Below, in pieces: positions 43,071 to 51,614 of a stretch of DNA of 53,080 nucleotides (position 1 is the first letter of the stretch; every line of letters starts with the position of its first letter). The stretch is from JAGXIT01 sp049293335. GTDB lineage: Bacteria > Patescibacteriota > Saccharimonadia > Saccharimonadales > UBA4665. The notes beneath the pieces were generated by a model that was not told where the DNA came from, did not search any database, and saw nothing but the letters and a program-made list of their open reading frames with translations. A program made the position numbers and the translations under genes. The stretch is from positions 1-53,080 of the forward strand of contig JBATSO010000066.1 of NCBI GenBank assembly GCA_049293335.1. Reading direction: 5' to 3'.

Positions 43071-43661
43071 ATGAACAATAAAACTTTAGCGGCGATTGCC
43101 GCGGTTATTATACTAGCGGGCGGGGTCGTGCTGGTGAGCATGAATAAATCGTCAGACAAGTCGGACTCTAAGTCGTCTTCGGCCAAAACCAGCAGCAGCC
43201 AAGCATCGGGCAGCGCACGTGGCAAAGACAAACGAGCCTGTGACATTTTAACCAAAGAGATTGCCATCAAGATCATGGGCAGTGCTCAGGACTCGGATGA
43301 CCCAAGCAAATCACCAACCACCAGCCAAGACAGGGCCGTAACTAGCTGCGCCTACACTGAAGAACAGACAGCAGGCAAAACCCTCAACGACACACGTATG
43401 GTGAGCATTATAGTCAAGGCTGCACAGAGCAAAGCTGGCGTTGAGCAAACGAATGATCAGTTCGGCAAAGACAAAATCCCAGAGGCCCAAGACGTCAGTG
43501 GTTACGGCGACGCCGCCTACTGGGACCCAGGCAATACCTATCTCGTCATTCACAAAAATGACAATGCCTACTACGTCAGCAACTACACCATGGGCAACTA
43601 CGGCAAAGGCACCCTAGAAGATGCCAAAAAAGCCGCCGACGCCCTGATCGATAGGATGTAG
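43071..43661 (+). CDS. Anchored protein with DUF3558-like domain
   Basis: A 196-residue protein with an N-terminal membrane helix (about 6-24), a Ser/Lys-rich linker (about 25-55, SDKSDSKSSSAKTSSSQ) and a small globular domain with two Cys. CDILTKEIAIKIMG followed by VTSCAYTEE is the arrangement of DUF3558-type extracytoplasmic proteins found in actinobacteria. Function unknown; surface location is inferred. There is no lipobox Cys. AAGGGGG lies before the ATG. Confidence 0.65.
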   Translation: MNNKTLAAIAAVIILAGGVVLVSMNKSSDKSDSKSSSAKTSSSQASGSARGKDKRACDILTKEIAIKIMGSAQDSDDPSKSPTTSQDRAVTSCAYTEEQTAGKTLNDTRMVSIIVKAAQSKAGVEQTNDQFGKDKIPEAQDVSGYGDAAYWDPGNTYLVIHKNDNAYYVSNYTMGNYGKGTLEDAKKAADALIDRM

Positions 43662-43786
43662 CAAACTCATCAAGCAGCAATCTATGATTATGCTTCAGTT
43701 GTAATCAGTACCTCATGGCTTAGAATTCATTTACTTGCATCGAGCTCATGGTTTGGAGTAGTGAGAGGCGAGGGTATAGTAAAGGT

Positions 43787-44434
43787 ATGAAAATGTCTGA
43801 CCGAAGCAAAGAAGACCGCCCCCGCGAAAAGCTCGCCAAATACGGCGCTGGCAAACTAAGTGATCTAGAGCTCTTAATGGCGATTATCGGCAGTGGCGTT
43901 GGTGGCGCAGATGTAACCAAAATTGCCCGAGATGTAAAAAAGCTGATAGCAGAAAAAGGTAGCGAGCTCACCTACGACGACCTCATGAGCATCAAGGGCA
44001 TGGCTATCGCCAAAACAACACAGTTCATGGCGGCTTTTGAGCTATGGCGTCGGCAATTCGAAGTGTCTGAGCGGCCCATCATCGACACACCAGAGAAAGC
44101 CGTGGCTCAGCTGAGCGATATCCGCGACAAGAAACAGGAATACTTCGTCTGCCTCACGCTCGACGGCGCCAATCGGCTCCTCGCCAAGCGCATCATCACT
44201 ATCGGCACGCTAACCGCCAGCCTCGTGCACCCGCGCGAAGTCTTCGCCGACGCCATCACTGACCGCGCAGCTAGCATTATAGTGGCGCACAATCACCCGA
44301 GCGGGAGCCTCGAACCATCGCAAGCAGACACAGCGGTCACCCGCCGTCTACAAGCTGCTGCAAGCATGCTCGGTATCGACTTCACCTCACACATCATTGT
44401 CACCACAAGCAGCTACGCAATTGTTACCGCATAA
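43787..44434 (+). CDS. radC: RadC-family JAB/MPN domain protein
   Basis: A 215-residue protein with an N-terminal helix-hairpin-helix part (REKLAKYGAGKLSDLELLMAIIGSG) and a C-terminal JAB1/MPN-like metal domain with AHNHPSGSLEPSQAD (His-x-His plus Asp ligands). RadC proteins are linked to DNA repair by name, but their action is unproved; they are often found in mobile and defence loci. The start is ATG 43787, six bases after TATAGT. It ends 17 bases before the helicase gene that opens the defence-like locus, which has its own -10 box. Confidence 0.9.
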   Translation: MKMSDRSKEDRPREKLAKYGAGKLSDLELLMAIIGSGVGGADVTKIARDVKKLIAEKGSELTYDDLMSIKGMAIAKTTQFMAAFELWRRQFEVSERPIIDTPEKAVAQLSDIRDKKQEYFVCLTLDGANRLLAKRIITIGTLTASLVHPREVFADAITDRAASIIVAHNHPSGSLEPSQADTAVTRRLQAAASMLGIDFTSHIIVTTSSYAIVTA

Positions 44435-44451
44435 CGTATAATAAACAACAA

Positions 44452-47400
44452 ATGGATAACTTTTTTGATAACAAAACGCGAAAAGTCGGCGAAGATTTAC
44501 AAAAGAGTATCACGCATGACGCAAAGCTGCGCGTCTCAGCGAATATATTTTCTATCTATGGATTTGAAGCGCTCAAAAAGCAACTTAAGCAAATCGATAG
44601 CTTTCATTTCATTTACTCGACCCCAACATTTTTGAAAGAAGCCAAGGAATCTAAGCAAAAACGCCAGTTTTCAATTCGGTTTCCGTCTGAGCGCTCTATC
44701 GCCGGCACTGAATTTGAAATAAACCTCAAGAACGAGCTAAAGGGCAGAGCGGTCGCCAAAGAAACGCAGCGCTGGATAGAACAAAAAGCTCGTTTCAAAA
44801 CAAACACCAGCCAGCGCTACCTGCAGCCGCAGACGATTATAGAATACCCCGATAATGCTTTTTTCTATAACGGTATCGATGAGTTCAGTAGTGCAGGTCT
44901 TGGGTTTGAGAGCGACAACTCGATGCTGCGGCAGATTATCAAGGTGCCCGATCAGCCCATGGCCAAACAGGCAATTCAGCAATTTGATGACGTATGGAAT
45001 GACACAGCTGCACTCGATGATGTCACTGAAGAAGTGAGCGAGTTTATCGCAAACCTGTACCGTGAAAACTCACCGTCTTTTGTGTACTACCTGACGTTAT
45101 TCAATATCTTCGATGAGTTTTTGGAGGATATCACTGAAGACGAGCTGGCAAACGAAAAAACAGGCTTTCGCCAGTCAAAAGTCTGGAGCATGTTGTACGA
45201 CTTTCAGCGCGATGCCGTGCTTGGGGTCATCAATAAACTAGAGCGACACAACGGCTGTATCTTAGCTGATAGCGTGGGGCTCGGTAAAACATTTTCGGCC
45301 CTGGGAGTTATCAAGTACTATCAAGAACGCAATAAGAGCATCCTTGTGCTCTGCCCAAAAAAACTCGGCGACAACTGGCAGACGTTCCTCAATAATTACG
45401 AAGATAATCCCCTGATAGAAGACCGGTTCAACTACGATGTGCTGTACCATACCGACCTCCAGCGCGAGACAGGTTTTTCGAATGGCATGGACTTGTCACG
45501 TATCAACTGGGGCAATTACGACCTAGTGGTGATCGATGAGTCGCACAACTTTCGCAACAACAATTCACCAAGCGGCGAGAAAGAAACGCGTTATCAGCGC
45601 CTACTCAATCATGTCATGCGTGCTGGCGTGCAGACAAAAGTACTCATGCTCTCGGCTACCCCTGTCAATAATCGATTCACCGACCTCAAAAACCAACTTG
45701 CACTTGCCTACGAAGGGCATACTGACGAAATAGACGAGAAACTCGACACCAGAAAGTCGATCAATTTCATCCTCCAGCAAGCCCAAAAAACATTTAACGA
45801 ATGGTCCAAACTGCCCGCAGATGAGCGCACTAGTGCCGAACTGCTACAACGTCTCAGCAGCAACTACGACTTCTTCAAGCTGCTCGATGGCATCACCATA
45901 TCACGCAGTCGCAAGCACATCGCACGCTACTACAACCAAGCCGATATCGGCACGTTCCCGACGCGGCTCAAGCCGATTACTATCAGGAGCGAGATTACCG
46001 ACCTGCCCAACTTCCCGACAGTGAAGGATTTATACGACAAGCTCACGAATCTTAACTTGTCTGTGTATGCCCCGACCCAGTACATTTTGCCAGACAAAGT
46101 CGGTATATACGCGCAGTTATATGACACAGATGTTAGCAATACAACCTTCACACAAAGCAGCCGCGAGAATACGCTCAAGAAATTAATGCGGGTCAACTTC
46201 CTAAAACGCCTCGAAAGCTCGGTTGACTCATTTCGGCTTACCCTCACGAAGTTTGCCGGCAATATCGAGAAAAACCTCGCAGCCATACAAGCATTCGAAG
46301 CATCTGGCGAAAACACATCAGCGACAGGCACGGTTATGCGCGATGCCGATTTCGACAGCGAAGCCTACGACGAAGAAATTGTGTTTGATGAAGACTTCTC
46401 CCATTCTATCGGCCAGAAAGTTCAGATCAATATCGCCGATATCGACACGCTCAGTTGGAAGGCAGATTTACAGCAAGACCTCGATATTGCGCAGGCGCTT
46501 CTCGCACAACTACACCGCGTGACGCCTGAACATGACACGAAGCTTCAAGACCTCAAACGCCAGATAGTCAGCAAGCTACAGCAGCCAATCAACGAAAATA
46601 ACAAGAAGGTTATTATCTTTTCGGCTTTTGCCGACACCGCGAACTATCTGTACCAAAATATTGCTGAATGGGCTCGACAGGAACAAGGTCTATACTCCGC
46701 CATGATTACCGGTTCGGACAACAAAACAAACCTTACCATCAGCACACAATTTAACAATTTGCTCATCAACTTTTCGCCGCTTTCGAAAAATCGCAGCGAA
46801 CGATATGATAGTACGCCAGAGATTGATATATTGATAGCGACTGATTGTATATCCGAAGGCCAGAACTTGCAAGACTGCGACACGCTCATCAACTACGATA
46901 TCCACTGGAACCCCGTGCGTATCATCCAGCGCTTCGGGCGGATTGACCGTATCGGCTCGCAAAATAGCTGTATACAGCTAGTGAATTTTTGGCCGCAAAT
47001 TTCGCTCGACGATTATATTAACCTGAAGTCGCGCGTTGAAGACCGCATGATGATCGTCGACATGTCGGCGACAGGCGAGGACAACGTATTGACGAACGAA
47101 TCGTCTGACCTGGCGTTTCGCAAGCAGCAACTCGAGCGGCTACAGAACGAAGTTGTCGATATCGAAGACATGGACACCGGCGTATCGATTACCGATCTCG
47201 GACTCAATGATTTTCGCATGGACCTCGTGACGAAGATAAAAGAGGGTGAAGACTACCGCGACACACCATCTGGCATGCACGCCATCGCGCCGAAGCGCTA
47301 CGAGATTGGCGCCGACCCTGGAGTGATTTACGTGCTGCGCAATATCAACGAGACGGTAAATATCGACAATACCAACCAGCTGCATCCGTTTTACCTCGTG

Positions 47401-47715
47401 TATATCAGTGACGATGGGCAGATTATTTCTGACCACCTGCGTATCAAGAAAACACTCGATACTTTGCGCGCCATCGCGCGTAACGAAGTCGAGCCAATCC
47501 GCGAGCTCTATGAGCAGTTCAACGAAGAAACCAATGACGGTAAATACATGGAAAAGTACTCGGACTTGCTTACCAAAGCCATTGGCTCGATTATCGATGT
47601 CAAAGAAGAGTCGGACCTAGACAGTTTGTTTAGCGCGGGCGGTACCACTGCTGCCTCGGAGCGGCTACAGGGGCTCAAAGATTTCGAGTTGGTGACATTT
47701 ATGGTGGTACGGTAG
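44452..47715 (+). CDS. PLD-like/SNF2-family helicase of the defence locus
   Basis: A 1087-residue protein. Residues about 1-230 begin FSIYGFEALKKQLKQIDSFH and have the layout of the PLD-like domain found in front of some anti-phage helicases, but no His-x-Lys(x4)Asp motif is visible, so the nuclease site seems lost. The SF2/SNF2 motor follows: ILADSVGLGKTFSALGV (Walker A, about 271), LVVIDESHNFRN (DESH, about 361), LMLSATPVNNRF (about 398), then IIFSAFADTANYLY and LIATDCISEGQNLQDCDTLI with IIQRFGRIDRIGS (about 824). It would translocate on DNA using ATP. TATAAT lies nine bases before the ATG, and the stop TAG shares its last base with the next GTG start. Confidence 0.88.
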   Translation: MDNFFDNKTRKVGEDLQKSITHDAKLRVSANIFSIYGFEALKKQLKQIDSFHFIYSTPTFLKEAKESKQKRQFSIRFPSERSIAGTEFEINLKNELKGRAVAKETQRWIEQKARFKTNTSQRYLQPQTIIEYPDNAFFYNGIDEFSSAGLGFESDNSMLRQIIKVPDQPMAKQAIQQFDDVWNDTAALDDVTEEVSEFIANLYRENSPSFVYYLTLFNIFDEFLEDITEDELANEKTGFRQSKVWSMLYDFQRDAVLGVINKLERHNGCILADSVGLGKTFSALGVIKYYQERNKSILVLCPKKLGDNWQTFLNNYEDNPLIEDRFNYDVLYHTDLQRETGFSNGMDLSRINWGNYDLVVIDESHNFRNNNSPSGEKETRYQRLLNHVMRAGVQTKVLMLSATPVNNRFTDLKNQLALAYEGHTDEIDEKLDTRKSINFILQQAQKTFNEWSKLPADERTSAELLQRLSSNYDFFKLLDGITISRSRKHIARYYNQADIGTFPTRLKPITIRSEITDLPNFPTVKDLYDKLTNLNLSVYAPTQYILPDKVGIYAQLYDTDVSNTTFTQSSRENTLKKLMRVNFLKRLESSVDSFRLTLTKFAGNIEKNLAAIQAFEASGENTSATGTVMRDADFDSEAYDEEIVFDEDFSHSIGQKVQINIADIDTLSWKADLQQDLDIAQALLAQLHRVTPEHDTKLQDLKRQIVSKLQQPINENNKKVIIFSAFADTANYLYQNIAEWARQEQGLYSAMITGSDNKTNLTISTQFNNLLINFSPLSKNRSERYDSTPEIDILIATDCISEGQNLQDCDTLINYDIHWNPVRIIQRFGRIDRIGSQNSCIQLVNFWPQISLDDYINLKSRVEDRMMIVDMSATGEDNVLTNESSDLAFRKQQLERLQNEVVDIEDMDTGVSITDLGLNDFRMDLVTKIKEGEDYRDTPSGMHAIAPKRYEIGADPGVIYVLRNINETVNIDNTNQLHPFYLVYISDDGQIISDHLRIKKTLDTLRAIARNEVEPIRELYEQFNEETNDGKYMEKYSDLLTKAIGSIIDVKEESDLDSLFSAGGTTAASERLQGLKDFELVTFMVVR

Positions 47716-48341
47716 TGTTTGACTTGCCCGGATCGGCACAGGTCGACCGAATCGTGCCAAAAACCAAATTTTATGAACGCGCAAAAGTCTCTACAATGGT
47801 TCGCGATGAATTCACGAATATTATCGGCCGCATAACCTGGCGGTATAAGCTAGCCGAAAGTACACTCAATATCCCCGCCGACGACAAGGTGCGTGAGATT
47901 CAAATTTTCCATGTAGAACTCAAGCAAAAGCAGATGCCCATGAGAGCCCTGCAACTCATCGACAAGTCGATACCGTACCCGATACTTTTCGCGCTAACTC
48001 ATGAGACTTTTACCTGCTATGTCGTGCAGCACAAACTCGACACCAGGCGGCACTACTACAAAACCGAGTGGAACCAACTGCCGCAGCTCGCGCTTGCAGG
48101 TACTAGCCTTGAGGCGGTTTACCAGCGCATTATCACACAATTGATTCTTGTTGATGATGCCGTCGAGCTACCCACAGATGCTTCATTTGACGACATCGTC
48201 GCCACCAATACCACGCGCGAGCAGTTGCAAAAAGAAATTGCAGCGCTAGAAAATAAAATTCGTAGCGAGAGGCAGTTTAGCAGGAAAGTAGACCTCAATA
48301 TTCAGCTGCAGCAAAAGAAGCGCGCGCTGGAAAGTCTTTAG
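47715..48341 (+). CDS. DUF4391 family protein, partner of the helicase
   Basis: A 208-residue soluble protein of the DUF4391 type: MVRDEFTNIIGRITWRYKLAESTLNI at the start, an IQIFHVELKQKQMP strand-loop, then YPILFALTHETFTCYVV. The last 40 residues are a charged coiled coil (EQLQKEIAALENKI). The acidic and Lys residues between 60 and 75 (EIQIFHVELKQK) are arranged like a decayed or real PD-(D/E)xK nuclease core, which is my inference. The start is GTG at 47715, sharing one base with the helicase stop, so translation is coupled. In other genomes DUF4391 lies beside SNF2-type helicases and type III Mod/Res genes. Confidence 0.75.
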   Translation: MFDLPGSAQVDRIVPKTKFYERAKVSTMVRDEFTNIIGRITWRYKLAESTLNIPADDKVREIQIFHVELKQKQMPMRALQLIDKSIPYPILFALTHETFTCYVVQHKLDTRRHYYKTEWNQLPQLALAGTSLEAVYQRIITQLILVDDAVELPTDASFDDIVATNTTREQLQKEIAALENKIRSERQFSRKVDLNIQLQQKKRALESL

Positions 48342-49192
48342 TTATCGAGTTTCTTGCGAGTTGTCTTGGGCAAGAAATTGCGTTTCGTGACGACTTTGCT
48401 GCCAGTCTCATCTTCTAGTTGCTTGCGCGCCGTACCGGCAACGCCGCCTCCACGCCTTGCGGCATCTTTGTTGCCGGTCATGCCATGAACGTCATCGTTG
48501 CGCGCAATCTCGGTAGTGGCGGCTTCGCCAAGTTGGGTAAATAGTAGCTCTAGCATAGACATGTGGTCGCGTAAGTTTTCGCGCTTGATACCTTTGAGCT
48601 TTTTGTGCTCGCTCGGAGTCACTCCGAGTGCTGCTTTGGATATCTCCGCGGTGAGTATGGCGTAATCTTGGTCTTTTTCGACACCTCGTTTGTGCCACTC
48701 GTCCGTCAGTTCATTGCGAACTTCCATGCCTTGTGCTCGGCGCTCGATCCACTCCTCCGGGTAGCCTTTGAGGCGGTAGGTCATTTTCATGCGCTTGAGT
48801 GCAAGCTCGGGGTTCTCAATTTCCTGCACTCGCTCGTATCCGACGCGCGCTAACCAGCGCTTGAACGGCTCGGCTTTTCTACTTGGAATCGACTGCACCA
48901 GGCGGAAGATACCCTCCGTATTCCATGACAGTAATTTTTGCTTCCCGCCTGGTGTATCGAAGGCGAGGGCAAGGGGGGGTTCAATTTGAACTACCCCTTT
49001 TTCCACAGGTTCGAAGAGGTTAGATAGCTCTTCGTCGCGATTACGTATATTGCGCAAATATTGAGTCGGGTTGTTCGAATCAGTGAGTGCGGCAACTACG
49101 TCTACAATTACAAACCACCATTCACCATTATGCAGCTGCTTACGTATTTCTTTACGTTGAAAAATGGCTATTTTTGCAAATTCATCGCTCAT
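48338..49192 (-). CDS. Bro-N domain protein
   Basis: A 284-residue protein with an N-terminal Bro-N DNA-binding domain (about residues 5-110): EIRKQLHNGEWWFVIVDVVAALTDSNNPTQYL, then LLSWNTEGIFRLVQSIPSRKAEPFKRWLA. The C-terminal part is charged and helical with a Gly-rich stretch and a basic end. Bro-N proteins occur in phages as antirepressors and in host defence/mobile loci. Its stop overlaps the end of the convergent DUF4391 gene by four bases. Its start lies 11 bases inside the end of the upstream LexA-like gene, so the two form an operon. Confidence 0.85.
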   Translation of the reverse strand: MSDEFAKIAIFQRKEIRKQLHNGEWWFVIVDVVAALTDSNNPTQYLRNIRNRDEELSNLFEPVEKGVVQIEPPLALAFDTPGGKQKLLSWNTEGIFRLVQSIPSRKAEPFKRWLARVGYERVQEIENPELALKRMKMTYRLKGYPEEWIERRAQGMEVRNELTDEWHKRGVEKDQDYAILTAEISKAALGVTPSEHKKLKGIKRENLRDHMSMLELLFTQLGEAATTEIARNDDVHGMTGNKDAARRGGGVAGTARKQLEDETGSKVVTKRNFLPKTTRKKLDN

Positions 49193-49844
49193 CTGGAAGC
49201 CCTTTCACTACATCTATTGCTATCCCCTCTATGCCGTAGTAATCAATATCCTCGGCTGCAATGATAATTGGAGGTTGTTCTTCGACAGATTCGGAGAGTA
49301 GTACAATTCGGTTATGCGCGCGGTCTACGCGAATTTTCTTGAGGTTGTTTAACTCATTAAAGCGCGAGACTACGTAGTCACCATCAGACGCTTCACCCCA
49401 TTGTCTTTTCTCTATTATCACGTAGTCTCCATCATCTACGGTCTTGCCATTTATATTCGCTGCCGACATAGAGTCGCCGCTTGCCACGAGTGCAAAAGTA
49501 ATCTCCGGCTTGCGTATCCGAGCTACGCTTGGACTGACCGAGACAAAGTTTGAGGGATAGTCTACGGCTAATTCGGCAGCGGGGCCGCAGCTAACTCTGC
49601 CCAGCACAGGTATGCTCAGGAGAGGCGTACGGGAACCATTATTTTCTGTAGATAGGATAGTGCCTGTCTTTTTGTTTTTCATCAATAAGCCTTTGTCGAT
49701 TAATCTAACCATTGCTTGTTGCACAGAATAGGGGTGCTTTATGTCGATTGCCTTTGCCATTTCACGGTAGGTCATTTTCGATAAATCACGTGTCTGCGCG
49801 AGCCGCAGTATATCTGCCTGTAGAGGTGTTAATTCTTTTGTCAT
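49182..49844 (-). CDS. LexA/S24-type repressor
   Basis: A 220-residue two-domain repressor. The N-terminal winged helix resembles LexA (TPLQADILRLAQTRDLSKMTYREMAKAI, then VQQAMVRLIDKGLL). The C-terminal S24 peptidase-like domain starts after PVLGRVSCGPAAELAV, whose Cys-Gly replaces the usual Ala-Gly cleavage site. It contains VASGDSMSAANINGKTVDDGDYVIIEK, the Ser nucleophile region, and DYVVSRFNELNNLKKIRVD, where a Lys could complete the dyad. It may self-cleave on DNA damage. Start ATG 49844 follows TACAAT by six bases, and its own start region carries a palindromic operator. Confidence 0.88.
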   Translation of the reverse strand: MTKELTPLQADILRLAQTRDLSKMTYREMAKAIDIKHPYSVQQAMVRLIDKGLLMKNKKTGTILSTENNGSRTPLLSIPVLGRVSCGPAAELAVDYPSNFVSVSPSVARIRKPEITFALVASGDSMSAANINGKTVDDGDYVIIEKRQWGEASDGDYVVSRFNELNNLKKIRVDRAHNRIVLLSESVEEQPPIIIAAEDIDYYGIEGIAIDVVKGLPDER

Positions 49845-49871
49845 GCTGCCATTGTAGCATATATGACAAAA
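49836..49871. promoter_or_regulatory. Operator over the start of the LexA/S24 gene
   Basis: TTTTGTCAT (49836-49844) and ATGACAAAA (49863-49871) are exact inverted arms, with the -10 box TACAAT (minus strand, 49856-49851) between them. An inner GCT/AGC pair extends the dyad. Binding here would block the promoter and the start codon, as expected for autoregulation. Confidence 0.7.
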
Positions 49872-50024
49872 AACGTTGCTGTTGTAAATTATAATTTTAA
49901 ACCTTGAGTTGACAGGCGTATAGTGACTACTAGGAAACAATAAGGTCGGTGGACCCAGGAAACGCACAACGCGATAAGGTCATGCGGAGGGTATAGAAAT
50001 GGCCAGAAAGGGGAGGAGTGTCAT

Positions 50025-50243
50025 ATGCATACGTTTGTTTTAAATAGTCAGGAATATGATGGTCATCATGAAGTCCATGATGTAGAAACACATTGCGCCA
50101 GCCGTACGTTTCCAGAACCTGGAAACCAAATCAATCTTGGCGAGCATCCTGGATGTGTTACGGCAATCGCAAAAGCTGAGTTGTTGTATCCATCGTGGGA
50201 TATCGATGGTTGTTACTACTGCACTGAGTGCCATACAAAGTAA
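50025..50243 (+). CDS. Small His/Cys-rich protein
   Basis: A 72-residue protein that I do not recognise. It has a Cys at about 30, one at about 44 (GEHPGCVTAI) and a cluster DGCYYCTECHTK at the end, which would make a Cys-x2-Cys-x2-Cys knuckle with nearby His. A zinc site is likely. It has a strong GGGGAGGAG ribosome site, unlike most first genes here, and a leader of roughly 100 bases with small hairpins. A 14-codon frame starting at 49999 (MARKGRSVICIRLF) overlaps its start in another phase. Confidence 0.65.
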   Translation: MHTFVLNSQEYDGHHEVHDVETHCASRTFPEPGNQINLGEHPGCVTAIAKAELLYPSWDIDGCYYCTECHTK

Positions 50244-50244
50244 A

Positions 50245-50319
50245 ATCGCCAGGTTTGCGTTCTGTTGAGCGGAAGCATTCCTAGCGATCTGGTTGGGTGG
50301 CGCAGGTTTTGCGTCACCC
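50245..50319 (+). terminator. Two hairpins after the small His/Cys-rich gene
   Basis: ATCGC-C-AGG (50245-50253) pairs with CCT-A-GCGAT (50280-50288), and GGGTGGCGCA (50295-50304) pairs with TGCGTCACCC (50310-50319). No long T-run follows. They could be a terminator or a structured 3-prime end. The rest of the gap to 50478 holds only the promoter of the next operon. Confidence 0.45.
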
Positions 50320-50377
50320 TTCTAGTGTAGCATTGTGTCGCACGAGTCACACAAGGTAGGGTAATAACACGAGAATG

Positions 50378-50435
50378 TTGACTTTCTCATACAATTTCCA
50401 TACAATACATAGCAACATCGTATAAATGTAATACG
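50378..50435 (+). promoter_or_regulatory. Promoter and palindromic operator of the RHH-PIN operon
   Basis: TTGACT (50378-50383) and TACAAT (50401-50406) are 17 bases apart. Downstream, CGTAT (50419-50423) and ATACG (50431-50435) form a dyad around seven bases, a likely site for the RHH antitoxin. The leader to the ATG at 50479 is about 65 bases. Confidence 0.65.
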
Positions 50436-50478
50436 CACGGTATAAACGAACGTCTACGTGCGCGGAAGGAATCAAGCG

Positions 50479-50754
50479 ATGAAAGCAACCACACAAACGT
50501 TTAACGTCTCGTTTCCGAAGGCGCTATTGGCACAGGTAGATGCCAAGGCCAAGGAGCAGTTTGGTAGCCGCAGTGATTTTCTGCGTGCCGCCGCGCTGCA
50601 ATACCTCCGAAACGAACAACAATGGGAGTATTTGTTCAATGAAGGCAAAAAAATCGGTGCCCAAAGTCAGTTCAGCACAGCGGAAGAAGCTACTGATGAG
50701 CTTACAAAACGCCGCCGTGCATCGGACCGCTGGTTCGTCCAACCCCAAGAGTAG
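50479..50754 (+). CDS. Ribbon-helix-helix antitoxin
   Basis: A 91-residue protein with an N-terminal RHH fold: the strand TQTFNVSFPKALLAQVDAK leads into FGSRSDFLRAAALQYL. The C-terminal half is polar and would bind the toxin (TDELTKRRRASDRWF). GGAAGGA lies nine bases before ATG 50479; an in-frame earlier start is less likely. It binds its own promoter if it behaves like relatives, and the dyad at 50419-50435 fits. Confidence 0.85.
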   Translation: MKATTQTFNVSFPKALLAQVDAKAKEQFGSRSDFLRAAALQYLRNEQQWEYLFNEGKKIGAQSQFSTAEEATDELTKRRRASDRWFVQPQE

Positions 50755-51142
50755 TCGGTATCGAATCGTTGTCGATACGAGCGTGCTAGTTAGCGCATTC
50801 TTTTTTGGCGGTGAGGCCAGAGAAGTGCTGCTGCATGCCGCAAACAACCAGCAGATGATCCTCTCGGACTATATCATCGAGGAGTTTCTGGATTTTGCGA
50901 GAGATACTATCCCGAAAACACCACAAAAAATGCAGCGACTCATGCGCCAGACACTTGAAGAATTTGCGGAGTCTTATGAGCCGCACGATGCCGTAGTGCG
51001 CGACGTCAACGATGTCGATATCATGCAGCTCGCTATCCAGCACGATGCAATCATTCTGACTAGCGACAAAGATATCCTAGAGCACGCCATGGGCGCTACA
51101 CCGTTAGCACTAACTGTGGCGGATTATAGGGCATTATTTTAA
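50696..51142 (+). CDS. PIN-domain toxin (VapC-like, COG1569 type)
   Basis: This 148-residue RNase of the PIN fold has the acid residues RIVVDTSVLVSAFFFGG (first Asp), SDYIIEEFLDFA (Glu), VRDVNDVDIMQLAI (Asp) and LTSDKDILEHA (last Asp). Target RNA is unknown. The ATG at 50696 lies inside the antitoxin gene (59-base overlap); the first 20 residues come from the overlap and are low complexity. Upstream in-frame starts (50639) are possible but lie deeper in the antitoxin. Confidence 0.85.
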   Translation: MSLQNAAVHRTAGSSNPKSSRYRIVVDTSVLVSAFFFGGEAREVLLHAANNQQMILSDYIIEEFLDFARDTIPKTPQKMQRLMRQTLEEFAESYEPHDAVVRDVNDVDIMQLAIQHDAIILTSDKDILEHAMGATPLALTVADYRALF

Positions 51143-51200
51143 TACTAAATTTTTCTGAGAGAAGCACGCAAGACGATGTCGCCTCACAGGAGAAAACAGA

Positions 51201-51614
51201 CTAGCTTTTATTGTTAGCGTCCTTCGATGTAGGGAATAAGTACTTAACCACTAATATGCTAAGTGTAAATATTTGTAGTAGATTGCTTCCAATGAAAATA
51301 GGGATTGTATTTTCGTTATTGAACTTCATCCAGCCTAATCCAGTAAAGAAAATGATTGCTATATCTGAAAGAATGATTAACCCCACAAGTCCTAAAAGAG
51401 CTTTACTCCATAGCTCACGATGCTCAATCCTACTCTGAAGCTCGATAATTTCCATCTCTGCATAAGTTGTAGCCCTCAGTAGCTTTCGCTCAACCTTCGC
51501 GGTAATTTCTTCAGAGGATTGATATCGTGCGGGTTGTTGAGAAGACTCAAGCAGTACCTGTCGCTCATCCCTTTTTAAAGATGAACTTTCTGGACTTCGA
51601 GAATGATTAACCAT
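51201..51614 (-). CDS. Two-helix membrane protein partnered with ImmA/IrrE
   Basis: A 137-residue protein with a polar N-terminal half that is probably helical (SSEEITAKVERKLLRATTYA) and two membrane helices (about 72-95 and 104-124) near the C-terminus. I do not recognise a family. Its start overlaps the end of the ImmA/IrrE gene by eight bases, so the two are co-translated. This suggests that it is the partner or substrate of the protease. Confidence 0.65.
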   Translation of the reverse strand: MVNHSRSPESSSLKRDERQVLLESSQQPARYQSSEEITAKVERKLLRATTYAEMEIIELQSRIEHRELWSKALLGLVGLIILSDIAIIFFTGLGWMKFNNENTIPIFIGSNLLQIFTLSILVVKYLFPTSKDANNKS

